Positions 33,009 to 41,705 of a stretch of 64,000 nucleotides of DNA are shown one piece after another; within the stretch, counting starts at the first letter, position 1; every line of letters begins with the position of its first letter. The position numbers were made by a program, and so were the translations under genes. Source of the stretch: Dysosmobacter acutus (GTDB lineage: Bacteria; Bacillota; Clostridia; Oscillospirales; Oscillospiraceae); contig NZ_JAHLQN010000001.1 of assembly GCF_018919205.1 (NCBI RefSeq), positions 1,054,001 to 1,118,000 of the forward strand. Direction: 5' to 3'. The notes below the pieces were generated by a model. That model did not search any database, had not been told where the DNA came from, and saw only the letters and a list, made by a program, of their open reading frames with translations.

Positions 33009-34130
33009 ATGCGTATTCTATTTACCTGCGGCGGAACGGCGGGCCACGTGAACCCGGCCCTGGCCCTGGCGGGATACTTTCAGAGCAAGCACCCGGGGTG
33101 TGAAATCCTCTTTGTGGGGGCGGAGCGGGGGCTGGAAAAGGACCTGATCCCCAAGGCGGGCTATCCCTTCCGCACGGTTCACATCTCCAGCTTCCACCGG
33201 TCGGTGAAGCCGGCGGAGCTGAAGCACAACCTGATTTCCGTCTGCAACCTGATCCGCGCCCCCTACGAGGCCAACGCCATTTTAAAGGAGTTTCGGCCCG
33301 ACTATGTGGTGGGCACCGGGGGCTACGCCAGCTTTCCTATGGTGAAGGCGGCGGCAAAGCACGGGATTCCCACGGCTGTGCACGAGTCCAACATGGTGCC
33401 CGGACTCACCACTAAGATGCTGGAGCCCTATGCCGACCGGGTGATGGTGGGCTTTGAGGCATGCCGCAGGCACTATCAGCACCCGGAGAAGGTGGTGGTC
33501 ACCGGCACCCCGGTCCGTGGCGACTTCTTTGCCCTGAGCCATCTTAAGGCCCGGGAGAAGTTAGGCCTGCTTGGGGAGCGCAAGCTGATCGTTTCCTTCT
33601 GGGGCTCTTTGGGCGCGGGGGAGATGAATCGCCAGATGGTGGAGTTCCTGGCCATTGAATCGGCCCGCGAGCCCTTTTACCACATCCACGGCGCCGGCAA
33701 ATCCGGCTATCCCGGAATGCTGGAGCTGCTGCGGCAAAGGGGAGTGGATTTGGAGCAGCATCCGGCCCTCCAGCTGAAGGAGTATATCTACGATATGTCC
33801 GTGGTGATGCGGGCGGCGGACCTGGTGATCTGCCGCTCCGGCGCCTCCACCATCAGCGAGCTGACGGCACTTGGCGTGCCCGCTATCATGGTGCCCTCCC
33901 CCAATGTGACCAACAATCATCAGGAGAAGAACGCCCGGGTTCTGGAGGAGCACGGCGGCGCCCGTGTGGTGCTGGAGAAGGATTCCAGCGCCCAGGTGCT
34001 GTTTCAGGAGGCTGCGGCCATCCTCCACGACGAGCAAAAGAGGCTGTCCATGGCCCGTTCCATGGGAGAACTTGGGATTTTGGACGCCACGGAGCGGATT
34101 TATCAGACGATCCTTGCAATTGACCAGTAA
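33009..34130 (+). CDS. murG: UDP-GlcNAc:lipid I GlcNAc transferase
   Basis: MurG makes lipid II at the inner face of the membrane. The 373-residue protein shows the G-loops CGGTAGHVNPALALA and GTGGYASFPMVKAA, VHESNMVPGLTTKML, and the donor-binding LVICRSGASTISELTALGVPAIMVPSPNVTNNHQEKNA. GAGGAGAAGAG precedes the ATG. 12 bp after ftsW, so same operon. Confidence 0.97.
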   Translation: MRILFTCGGTAGHVNPALALAGYFQSKHPGCEILFVGAERGLEKDLIPKAGYPFRTVHISSFHRSVKPAELKHNLISVCNLIRAPYEANAILKEFRPDYVVGTGGYASFPMVKAAAKHGIPTAVHESNMVPGLTTKMLEPYADRVMVGFEACRRHYQHPEKVVVTGTPVRGDFFALSHLKAREKLGLLGERKLIVSFWGSLGAGEMNRQMVEFLAIESAREPFYHIHGAGKSGYPGMLELLRQRGVDLEQHPALQLKEYIYDMSVVMRAADLVICRSGASTISELTALGVPAIMVPSPNVTNNHQEKNARVLEEHGGARVVLEKDSSAQVLFQEAAAILHDEQKRLSMARSMGELGILDATERIYQTILAIDQ

Positions 34131-34188
34131 CCCCTGGGACCGCCTGACGCATACTATGGCTTAGTTTGGTATGCGGAGGGTAACGGAT

Positions 34189-35511
34189 ATGGGAATACTA
34201 TTGGTGGATGGCGGGCGGACGCTCCAGGGGCAGGTGGAGGTGCAGGGTGCCAAAAACAGCGTCCTGCCCATCCTGGCGGCCACAATTCTGGCCTGCGGCC
34301 AGTGCGTGATCAAGCACTGTCCCCGGCTGCGGGACGTGGACGCCTCCATTCAGATCCTCAGGCACCTGGGCTGCTCGGCCCAATGGGAAAGCGGCGCCTT
34401 GGTGGTGGACACGGCGCAGATGAACTGCTGCTCCATCCCCGATGAGCTGATGCGGGAGATGCGCTCTTCGGTGATTTTCTTGGGGGCTGTTTTGGCCCGC
34501 TGCGGACAGGCGGAGCTCTCCTACCCCGGAGGCTGCGAGTTAGGCCCCAGGCCCATCGATCTGCACCTGACGGCCCTGCGGGCTCTGGGGGCGGACATTG
34601 AGGACAGGGGCGGGACGCTGCGCTGCCAGGCGGAAAAGCTCTGCGGCACGGAGATCGTGCTGAGCCTGCCCAGCGTGGGAGCCACGGAAAACGCCATCCT
34701 GGCGGCCTGCGGCGCGGAGGGCACCACGGTGATCTGCAACGCCGCCCGGGAGCCGGAGATTATGGACCTGCAGGAATTTCTGGTGAAATGCGGCGCCCGC
34801 ATCCACGGCGCGGGCAGCTCCACCGTGACGGTGGAGGGCGGCCGGCCGCTGCATGGCTGCGTACATCGATGCATCGCCGACCGGATCGCGGCGGCCACGC
34901 TGCTCTCGGCTGTGGCGGCCGCCGGCGGGGAAGCGGTACTTACCGGGGTGGACTACCGCCAGCTCTCCACGGTGACGGCGGCCCTTTCGGAGGCGGGCTG
35001 CCGAATCCGCAGCCAAAACAGCACCATCTCCATTGCCCGGCGGGACCGGCTGCACTGCATCCGGCCGGTGCGTACCGCGCCCTATCCCGGATTTCCCACA
35101 GACGCTCAGGCCGTGCTGATGGCCGCTCTGCTGCGAAGCGCGGGAGCCACGGTATTTGTGGAGAACATATTTGAAAACCGCTACCGCCACGTGGATGAGC
35201 TGGCCCGTATGGGGGCGGATATCCGTGTGGAGGGCCGGGTGGCGGTGGTGTGCGGGGTGGAGTCCCTCCACGGCGCCACGCTGCGCTCCACGGATCTCAG
35301 GGGCGGGGCGGCGCTGTGTGTGGCGGCCCTTGCGGCCCAGGGACAAAGCGAGATCGGCGAGCTGCACCACATAGACAGAGGATACGAAGATATCGCGCGG
35401 GATCTCAGGGCGCTGGGCGCCTCGGTCCGGCGGGTGGAAAGCGAGGAACCCCATGGCGAGGAGAACAAACCGGAGGCGCAGGCGAAGAGGAAGATACGGC
35501 TTTCTGTATAA
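34189..35511 (+). CDS. murA: UDP-GlcNAc 1-carboxyvinyltransferase
   Basis: MurA transfers enolpyruvate from PEP to UDP-GlcNAc, the first committed step of peptidoglycan synthesis, and is the fosfomycin target. The 440-residue protein has VQGAKNSVLPILAATIL and the active-site loop PGGCELGPRPIDLHL, with the catalytic Cys present (so fosfomycin sensitivity at the target is expected). Its C-terminal HHIDRGYE segment is typical. ATG at 34189 follows CGGAGGG. Its 3' end overlaps ftsQ by 59 bp. Confidence 0.96.
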   Translation: MGILLVDGGRTLQGQVEVQGAKNSVLPILAATILACGQCVIKHCPRLRDVDASIQILRHLGCSAQWESGALVVDTAQMNCCSIPDELMREMRSSVIFLGAVLARCGQAELSYPGGCELGPRPIDLHLTALRALGADIEDRGGTLRCQAEKLCGTEIVLSLPSVGATENAILAACGAEGTTVICNAAREPEIMDLQEFLVKCGARIHGAGSSTVTVEGGRPLHGCVHRCIADRIAAATLLSAVAAAGGEAVLTGVDYRQLSTVTAALSEAGCRIRSQNSTISIARRDRLHCIRPVRTAPYPGFPTDAQAVLMAALLRSAGATVFVENIFENRYRHVDELARMGADIRVEGRVAVVCGVESLHGATLRSTDLRGGAALCVAALAAQGQSEIGELHHIDRGYEDIARDLRALGASVRRVESEEPHGEENKPEAQAKRKIRLSV

Positions 35512-36205
35512 ACTGCTGTCCGTCTTGGTGATCTGCGCCGCCATTGTGGCGGCACTGACGCTGTTTTTCAAAGTGAATACCATCGTCATATCCGGGGAGT
35601 CCCACTACACCAAGCAGGCGATCCTGGATGCCGCCCAGGTCCAGCACGGCGACAATATGTATCTTCTCAACAAGCACACCGTGGCAAACCGCATCATGCA
35701 GCAGTGCCCCTATGTGGAGAACGCGCGCATCAACCGCAAGCTGCCGGACACACTGCTCATCGAAATCACGGAGACCACCGCCGCCGGCGTCATCGTCCAG
35801 GACGGGGCCGGGTGGCTCATCAGCCCAAGGGGAAAGATTCTGGAAAAGCTGGCGGCCGGTCAGGCCGGGGACTACGCCGTCATCGACGGCTGTACGCTGC
35901 TGGCTCCCGCCGTCAGCTCCTTCCTCTCCTTTGGCGAGGAGGATTCCTACAAGCAGGAGCAGCTCCTTGGCCTTTTGGAGGCGCTGCGGGAGGCGGAGGT
36001 GATAGACCAGGTGGAGGCGGTGCACCTGGGGGACGCGTCGGTGCTGACCATGGAATACGGCGGGCGCTTCACGGTGAAGATCGCCTGGGGCGCCAACTTT
36101 ACCTATCAAATCCAAAATCTGGAATATGTCATCAGCTGCCTTGAGATCAATGAGACTGGAACGATTGATCTGACGCGGGAGGGCGTGGCGAATTTCATTC
36201 CGTAA
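35453..36205 (+). CDS. ftsQ: Cell-division protein FtsQ/DivIB
   Basis: This 250-residue bitopic protein has a very basic cytoplasmic N-terminus (RRTNRRRRRRGRYG), one membrane helix (about 18-40) and an extracellular POTRA domain (VNTIVISGESHYTKQAILDAAQVQHGDNMY ... VENARINRKLPDTLLIEITE), followed by the FtsQ beta domain. It binds FtsL/DivIC at the septum. Its ATG lies inside the murA 3' end. ftsA, often next, is absent. Confidence 0.93.
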   Translation: MARRTNRRRRRRGRYGFLYKLLSVLVICAAIVAALTLFFKVNTIVISGESHYTKQAILDAAQVQHGDNMYLLNKHTVANRIMQQCPYVENARINRKLPDTLLIEITETTAAGVIVQDGAGWLISPRGKILEKLAAGQAGDYAVIDGCTLLAPAVSSFLSFGEEDSYKQEQLLGLLEALREAEVIDQVEAVHLGDASVLTMEYGGRFTVKIAWGANFTYQIQNLEYVISCLEINETGTIDLTREGVANFIP

Positions 36206-36240
36206 GGCGAAAAATTCTCCCGGAGAAAAGCGTCTGACTA

Positions 36241-36269
36241 TTGACCTTGGAGTCAAAGCGTAATACAAT
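36241..36269 (+). promoter_or_regulatory. ftsZ promoter
   Basis: TTGACC (36241-36246), 17 bp, TACAAT (36264-36269), about 75 bp upstream of the ftsZ ATG. This lets ftsZ be expressed apart from the long dcw transcript. Confidence 0.8.
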
Positions 36270-36345
36270 ATGATAAATACATTATCTTGGGTACGAGTCT
36301 GCATAAATTGCACTTCAGATACGAATTGTAGTAGGAGGAAGCAGT

Positions 36346-37467
36346 ATGGCTTTTGGTTTGGAGACCGGTCCCGACACTGTGGTGAACATCAAGGTCATCG
36401 GTGTCGGCGGCGGCGGCAACAACGTGGTGAACCGCATGGTCAAATCCGGCACCCGCGGTGTCGACTTTGTGGCAGTCAATACGGACAAGCAGGCGCTGAA
36501 TGTGTCCAGCGCAACCTATAAGATTCAGATTGGTGAGAAGCTGACCCACGGCCAGGGCGCTGGCTCCGATCCCGAGGTGGGCCGCAAGAGCGCGGAGGAA
36601 AGCCGCAGCCAGATCGCCAAGGCGCTGGAGAACACGGACATGGTCTTCATCACCGCCGGCATGGGCGGCGGCACCGGCACCGGCGGCGCGCCCATTGTGG
36701 CGGAGATCGCCCATGAGATGGACATCCTCACCGTCGCCGTGGTGACCAAGCCCTTCGGCTTTGAGGGCCGCCGCCGCATGGTCCAGGCCGAGCAGGGCAT
36801 TGAGGAGCTCAAGGGAAAGGTGGACTCTCTGGTCATCATCCCCAACGAGCGGCTCAAGCATGCCACAGACCAGAAGATCACATTCGCAAACGCGTTTGAA
36901 ATTGCCGACGACGTGCTGCGCCAGGCGGTGCAGTCCATCTCCGACCTGATCCGCGACACGGGCTTCATCAACCTGGACTTCGCGGACGTCACCGCGATTA
37001 TGAAAGACGCGGGCCTGGCCCACATGGGCGTGGGCCGTGCCGCCGGCAAGGGAAAGGCGGAGGAGGCGGCCAGGATGGCCGTGTCCAGCCCCTTGCTGGA
37101 GACCTCCATCGACGGCGCCAAGGGCGTGCTCATCAATGTGACCGGCTCCATGGACATCGGTCTGGAAGAGGTGGAGCAGGCTGCTTCTCTGGTGCAGCAG
37201 GCGGTTCATCCCGACGCGCTCACCATCTTTGGCGCAACCTTCGACGAGACGCTGGACGACGAGATCCGTGTCACCGTCATTGCCACCGGCTTTGAGGACA
37301 CCACTCCCGGGATCACCGTGGGCAGGAAAAAGCAGGAAGAGAGTTCCTCCTCCGCCGCCGGCGCAGAGCAACAGCCCAAGGTTCCCACGCCTCTGGATCC
37401 CGAGGAGGCGGAGGATGACGACGATCCCTTTGCCGATATTTTTAAAATTTTCAATAAGCGCGACTGA
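36346..37467 (+). CDS. ftsZ: Cell-division GTPase FtsZ
   Basis: FtsZ forms the cytokinetic ring. The 373-residue protein has [15 protein letters not shown], the tubulin signature [12 protein letters not shown], synergy-loop region [18 protein letters not shown] and a short conserved tail ([14 protein letters not shown]) that normally binds membrane-tethering partners. GGAGGAAGCAGT precedes the ATG. It has its own promoter and a strong terminator. Confidence 0.98.
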   Translation: MAFGLETGPDTVVNIKVIGVGGGGNNVVNRMVKSGTRGVDFVAVNTDKQALNVSSATYKIQIGEKLTHGQGAGSDPEVGRKSAEESRSQIAKALENTDMVFITAGMGGGTGTGGAPIVAEIAHEMDILTVAVVTKPFGFEGRRRMVQAEQGIEELKGKVDSLVIIPNERLKHATDQKITFANAFEIADDVLRQAVQSISDLIRDTGFINLDFADVTAIMKDAGLAHMGVGRAAGKGKAEEAARMAVSSPLLETSIDGAKGVLINVTGSMDIGLEEVEQAASLVQQAVHPDALTIFGATFDETLDDEIRVTVIATGFEDTTPGITVGRKKQEESSSSAAGAEQQPKVPTPLDPEEAEDDDDPFADIFKIFNKRD

Positions 37468-37480
37468 TTCCACTTTTTGA

Positions 37481-37518
37481 GCAAACCCCGCAGATTTTTC
37501 TGCGGGGTTTGCTTTTTT
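37481..37518 (+). terminator. Intrinsic terminator after ftsZ
   Basis: A perfect 14-bp stem (37481-37494 with 37499-37512, loop TTTT) is followed by six T. Confidence 0.92.
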
Positions 37519-37645
37519 GCCCGAAAGTCGGCGGCAGGGAAGCGCGGCCATGGAACTATCGCCGCTTTTTAGAAATGCTATTATGCCGGATTCCGCAAAC
37601 AGTAAAAGAGGCCGGTCGGAGGACCGGTGTGAAAGGAGTGATCCA

Positions 37646-38680
37646 ATGGATGAACCACAAAAAAATCAAAGAAAGCGGCTGCGGGGCGGCGCGGCGGCTT
37701 TCCTCAGCCTGCTGCTGTTTGTATCCCCTCTGGTGGTAACCGCCCGGGCCGCCGACACAGTGAAAACGTTGGTCCCTGTGGGACACACCATCGGCGTAAA
37801 GCTGTTTTCAAGAGGTGTGTTGGTGGTGGAATTGTCTGACGGTCCCTGTCCCGCCCGAGCCTGCGGCCTGAAAACCGGAGACCTGATCAGCAAATGCAAC
37901 GGCACCCAGATTCAATCCACAGAGCACATGCAGGCCCTGCTCCAGCAAAACCAGGATCAGGAGCTGAAGCTGCAGGTGCAGCGGGGCAGCCAGATCCTTC
38001 AGATGAAGACCACCCCGGTGCAAAGCGAGGAGGGCAACTGGCTGTTGGGCGCCTGGATCCGGGATTCCATGGCCGGGATCGGCACGATGACCTTCTATGA
38101 CCCCGAAAGCGGAACCTTTGGCGCCCTGGGCCACGGTGTGACCGATACGGATACCGCGCAGCTGATGAGCCTCTCTTCAGGCTCTGTGATGGCCTCCACG
38201 GTAAAGGCGGTCAAGCGGGGCGAGATTGGAGAGGCCGGTGAGCTCAGGGGGAACTTTGATCTGAGTGAGGACCTGGGCCCCCTGTATGCAAATACTGACT
38301 GCGGCGTGTTCGGAACCATGGACGGCTGCACCTTTGCCACCCACGAGGCCATGCCCGTGGCGCAAAACAGCGAGGTCCACACCGGGCAGGCCACCATTCT
38401 GGCCAATGTCTCCGGAGACACGGTGGAGGAGTATGACGTGCAGATCACCAAGATATTCGATAACTCAGGCGACACCCGGAATATGCTTGTTGAAGTCACC
38501 GATCCGGCCCTTCTGGCGGTGACCGGCGGTATCGTCCAGGGCATGGTAGTGAGTTATAATAGGGACAACTCAGGAGAGAAACCCTTGCGCCGCAAGGCTT
38601 TGCGGGCTTGTAGAATAGGAGCGCCGGTGAGGTGCAGACGAGGTCAATATGGGACAACTCCTTTTTTACAAACAGGGTAA
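37646..38680 (+). pseudogene. spoIVB: spoIVB, interrupted at the catalytic serine by an integrated element
   Basis: SpoIVB is a PDZ-containing serine peptidase secreted by the forespore; it triggers the pro-sigma-K checkpoint. Residues 1-300 are normal: signal/anchor (14-36), PDZ domain (about 45-120), GALGHGVTD with catalytic His163, and TDPALLAVTGGIVQGM ending at Met300. Family members continue with SGSP, whose serine is the nucleophile. Here the frame runs into 44 unrelated residues and stops at 38680. The serine and whole C-terminal lobe are missing. AAAGGAG precedes the ATG. The protein should be inactive unless the element excises and rejoins the gene. Confidence 0.9.
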
Positions 38681-38774
38681 AGGGTGTTTCTGCTGTTATC
38701 CCTTTCTTCATTGACAATTTGAATGGGAACAACTTTACATAGGAGAAAGTAGGTGATTGTGAACGGAACAACAT
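38562..38774 (+). repeat. Four GG(G/A)ACAAC repeats near the left end
   Basis: GGGACAACTC occurs identically at 38562-38571 and 38651-38660. Related copies are GGGAACAACT (38725-38734) and GGAACAACAT (38765-38774). All are in the same orientation within the 260 bp between the junction and parA. They could be recombinase or accessory-factor sites, or regulator sites for the parA promoter, which overlaps the third copy. Confidence 0.6.
38711..38739 (+). promoter_or_regulatory. Candidate parA promoter
   Basis: TTGACA (38711-38716), 17 bp, TTTACA (38734-38739). The -35 is perfect and the -10 is weak. One of the GGAACAAC repeats lies in the spacer, so repression by an element protein is possible. 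Confidence 0.55.
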
Positions 38775-38801
38775 TATAATGCCAAAGATGGAGGAATAGG
38801 C

Positions 38802-39632
38802 ATGAAACAATGTCAGATTATTTCAATTACCAATTCCAAAGGCGGTGTTGGAAAAACAACTACCGCTTTGAACCTCGCGGCTGCCCTCGCAGCTGAAGAT
38901 AAAAAGGTCCTGCTGATCGACAATGACCCCCAGGGCAATCTCACCGCAGCCCTCGGCTATACGCCGGGGGAACAGAAGAATACGCTGGCAAAGCTGCTGC
39001 TTGTCCAAATTGACTCTCCGGAGGATCTGGAACTCCACCTCGATCGTGCTGTACTACATACCAGCGGCGGCCTTGACCTGATCCCTGCCAACAAGCGGTT
39101 AGCGGACGCTGCAGCCCGCTTGCAGGTTATGCAGCTTTCACAGTATAACGCATCTGGCATCTCGGATGACCCTTGCGAGAAGGTGCTGGACAAGCTGTTA
39201 GCATCCCTGTGTGGACTGTATGATTACATCATCATAGACTGTGGACTGAAGCATGAACTATTGACCGTTAATGCTCTGGCTGCGGCAGATTACTGCATCA
39301 TTCCGGTGCAGGCACACTTCCTCGCCAGTGAAGGGATTCCCGATGTTTTAGAAATGGTGCGCAATGTACAGAATCGATTCAACCCCGATTTGAAGATTGC
39401 GGGCATTCTCTTGACCATGTATCAGTCCCGCCCGCAGCTCTGCCAAAGCGTTCGCTCCAGCGTGGGAGAGATCTACGGTGACAGCATTCATGTATTTGAC
39501 CGCCCCATTGAGCAGACGATTAAGGTTGCGGAGTGTCCGGCAGCAGGCATGAGCATTCTCGATTATGCACCTAAGAATCCTGCTGCTGACTCCTATCGCT
39601 CCCTTGCCCAGGAGGTGCTGCGGCTTGGCTAA
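38802..39632 (+). CDS. parA: ParA-family partition ATPase
   Basis: This 276-residue ParA/Soj ATPase has the deviant Walker A KGGVGKTT (13-20), Walker A' region LLIDNDPQGNLTAALGY (Asp in DNDPQ) and YIIIDCGLKHELLTVNALAAADYCIIPVQ. There is no N-terminal DNA-binding domain, so it is the small Soj-like class. With ParB just downstream it probably stabilises the excised circular form of the element, which is inferred. TGGAGGAATAGGC precedes the ATG. Confidence 0.94.
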   Translation: MKQCQIISITNSKGGVGKTTTALNLAAALAAEDKKVLLIDNDPQGNLTAALGYTPGEQKNTLAKLLLVQIDSPEDLELHLDRAVLHTSGGLDLIPANKRLADAAARLQVMQLSQYNASGISDDPCEKVLDKLLASLCGLYDYIIIDCGLKHELLTVNALAAADYCIIPVQAHFLASEGIPDVLEMVRNVQNRFNPDLKIAGILLTMYQSRPQLCQSVRSSVGEIYGDSIHVFDRPIEQTIKVAECPAAGMSILDYAPKNPAADSYRSLAQEVLRLG

Positions 39633-40710
39633 GAAAAACATGGATGACCTGTTAAAGCGGCGCATGAGCGCAGCGCAGCAAGCATCAGAGTTGGAAGTAG
39701 GCAATGAGGCTTATGAAACCATGTTTCAAGCAAAGGCGAATGCGGCAGCTCCCCGCTTTTGCGAACTGCCGATCAACAGCCTCTGCCCTTTTCGCACGGC
39801 AGATATTGGATTTCATCCCTACCCGCCTGAAAAGCTCCGCGCATTCTCTCAGCAGCTTGCCGAGCAGGGCATCTATGAGCGCATTATTGTTCGTCTAATT
39901 CCAAATAGTGAGCAGTATGAGATCCTTGCCGGACACAATCGTACCGAGGCGTGGCGACTGACCGGACACTCGATGATTCCTGCTGAGGTTGTGGAAGCCG
40001 ATGACGCAAGAGCGATTTCCATTGCCGTTGCCACCAATCTCCTGCGGCGGCAGGACCTCACCATCATTGAACGCGGCAAAGCGTATCGAGCGTTGCTTAT
40101 AGAGAGCAACAGAAACGGGCAACGAAATGCAGCCTATCCAACCTTTGGCGAAAATCGCCAAAGGTTGGAGGAATCTTCAGGCAACTCAACTTCTGGCGAT
40201 TTTCGCCAAAAGTTAGATGGAGATAGCGACGGCGAGACCTTTGGCGAGAATCACCAAAGGTACAACGCCCGAAAGATCGTTGCAGATTTCTTCGGTGTGA
40301 CGGAGTATGAGATCCGCAAGGCCATCAAGCTGGCAGCACTGATTCCGCAGCTTGCTGATATTTTGGAGAACAGTCCGCGCAAGCTGCCGATTGCCTGTGC
40401 GGAACGCATTGCCGATTATGATGCAGACTCTCAAAGGGCATTTGTAGAAATGTGCACCATTGAGGGATATGTACTCAATAAGTCAACCATACAGAAGATC
40501 GCCCATACCTGCCCACCTCCATCCGCTGAGCATCAAGACATTTACGCGGCTTGGCGGCAGGCACGGGCAGATGAGGAGTTGCGCCGCGCTGCACCACCTA
40601 AGAAAATCACCTTTGACCGCAGAAAATTTGCGCCCTATCTGGATAAGGTGGGTAGTGATAAGGAAATCGAGAGCTTATTTTTAGAATTCTTGCGGCAGCG
40701 AATTGGCTGA
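39625..40710 (+). CDS. parB: ParB/RepB/Spo0J-family partition protein
   Basis: This 361-residue protein starts at TTG 39625, 9 nt after AGGAGG and overlapping parA by 8 bp. It has the ParB N-domain: IGFHPYPPEKLRAFSQQLAEQGIYERIIVR, then EILAGHNRTEAWRLTG (box II, GxxRxxA-like) and a DNA-binding helical region around YNARKIVADFFGVTEYEIRKAIKLA. Between them (about 170-215) is an unusual 16-residue repeat, TFGENRQRLEESSGNS / TSGDFRQKLDGDSDGE / TFGENHQRY, whose DNA forms three palindromes. Complete and in frame. Confidence 0.92.
   Translation: MAKKNMDDLLKRRMSAAQQASELEVGNEAYETMFQAKANAAAPRFCELPINSLCPFRTADIGFHPYPPEKLRAFSQQLAEQGIYERIIVRLIPNSEQYEILAGHNRTEAWRLTGHSMIPAEVVEADDARAISIAVATNLLRRQDLTIIERGKAYRALLIESNRNGQRNAAYPTFGENRQRLEESSGNSTSGDFRQKLDGDSDGETFGENHQRYNARKIVADFFGVTEYEIRKAIKLAALIPQLADILENSPRKLPIACAERIADYDADSQRAFVEMCTIEGYVLNKSTIQKIAHTCPPPSAEHQDIYAAWRQARADEELRRAAPPKKITFDRRKFAPYLDKVGSDKEIESLFLEFLRQRIG
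40137..40261. repeat. Three palindromes spaced exactly 48 bp apart inside parB
   Basis: ACCTTTGGCGA-N3-TCGCCAAAGGT (centre 40153), a one-mismatch copy at 40188-40214 (centre 40201) and another at 40237-40261 (centre 40249). The first extends to a perfect 15-bp stem (40137-40169). Sequence between copies is not conserved. Even spacing and symmetry suggest protein-binding sites such as a centromere. Confidence 0.85.
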
Positions 40711-40749
40711 TGTATAATCAAAAAAAGAAAGAGAAAGGATAGCAACGCT

Positions 40750-41634
40750 ATGAGCGAACAGGATAAAATTCGGCTTTTTGAAAATCAACCCATTCGCACG
40801 GCTTGGAATGAAGAACAAGAGGAGTGGTACTTCTCTATTGTCGATGTAATCCATGTACTGACTGGAAGTGAAAACCCTCGCAGATATTGGAGTGACTTGA
40901 AGCGCAAGTTGAAGTCTGAGGGGGCAACTCAGTTGTACGAAAATATCGTACAACTGAAAATGAAATCGTCGGATGGAAAGAACTATAAGACCGACGCTGC
41001 CACAACCGAGCAGCTTCTCCGCATTATTCAGTCTATCCCATCCCCCCGTGCGGAACCGGTGAAACGCTGGCTGGCAGAGGTCGGCAGGGAACGCATTGAG
41101 GAGACCATTGATCCGGAGCAGGCCATCGACCGCGCATTGGAAACCTATCTGAAAAAGGGCTATGACCCTGATTGGGTACATCAAAGGCTGCTCTCTATCC
41201 GCATTCGAAATGAGCTTACCGATGAGTGGCAGAAACGCGGTGTGGAAAAGGGTCGTGAATTTGCGATTCTGACCGATGAGATCACCCGCACGTGGTCCGG
41301 CATGACCACGCGGCAGTACAAGAATCTCAAGGGGCTGAAAAAGGAAAACCTGCGGGACAACATGAGCGATACCGAATTGGTCTTGACTATGCTGGCCGAG
41401 GCGTCCACCCGTGATATTTCCAAAGCCTCCAAGCCGGAAGGATTTTCCGGCAGTATGGAGGTTGCCCGACAGGGCGGTGAGGTTGCCGGTGTAGCACGAA
41501 AGGCTCTTGAGGAGCGCACCGGCGCTCCGGTTATTACTGCGCAGAACGCCGCGCAGATGAACACCTTGGTTGTGGGCATGATCGAAGAAGCCGCCGCGCT
41601 GCCGGCGCAAGCCGAAGCAGATGACAAAGAATAA
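40750..41634 (+). CDS. Bro-N domain / DinD-like protein
   Basis: This 294-residue protein has an N-terminal Bro-N domain (IRLFENQPIRTAWNEEQEEWYFSIVDVIHVLTGSENPRRYWSDLKRKL), found in phage antirepressors and DinD. The C-terminal two-thirds (WHQ-like ERGREFAILTDEITRTWSGMTTRQYKNLKGLKKENLRDNMSDTELVLTMLAEAST, quoted in part) resembles DinD-type proteins. A role in stress or SOS-linked control of the element is plausible but inferred. The closing hairpin at 41652-41682 makes the parA-parB-bro set look like one unit. Confidence 0.8.
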   Translation: MSEQDKIRLFENQPIRTAWNEEQEEWYFSIVDVIHVLTGSENPRRYWSDLKRKLKSEGATQLYENIVQLKMKSSDGKNYKTDAATTEQLLRIIQSIPSPRAEPVKRWLAEVGRERIEETIDPEQAIDRALETYLKKGYDPDWVHQRLLSIRIRNELTDEWQKRGVEKGREFAILTDEITRTWSGMTTRQYKNLKGLKKENLRDNMSDTELVLTMLAEASTRDISKASKPEGFSGSMEVARQGGEVAGVARKALEERTGAPVITAQNAAQMNTLVVGMIEEAAALPAQAEADDKE

Positions 41635-41651
41635 TAAGACTTATGCCAGAA

Positions 41652-41682
41652 GGCTCGACACCGCAAGGTGCCGGGCCTTTTT
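41652..41682 (+). terminator. Intrinsic terminator after the Bro-N gene
   Basis: An 11-bp stem with one mismatch and a wobble (41652-41662 with 41667-41677, loop GCAA) followed by five T. Confidence 0.8.
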
Positions 41683-41705
41683 CTATCCCATTGTGAGGTA
41701 CAAAG

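Noticed and set aside
37646-38680. Treating spoIVB as an intact gene that merely has a divergent C-terminus
   Set aside because: The SGSP nucleophile motif and the following conserved lobe are absent, and the last 44 residues come from low-GC element DNA with no resemblance to the family.
40137-40261. Calling the three parB palindromes a CRISPR array
   Set aside because: The repeats are palindromic, only three, inside a gene, and their spacers encode part of ParB. No cas genes are present.
38802-40710. parA-parB as the chromosomal soj-spo0J pair
   Set aside because: It lies past the spoIVB break, in low-GC element DNA, next to Bro-N and toxin genes, and ParB has unusual internal repeats. 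It belongs to the mobile element.
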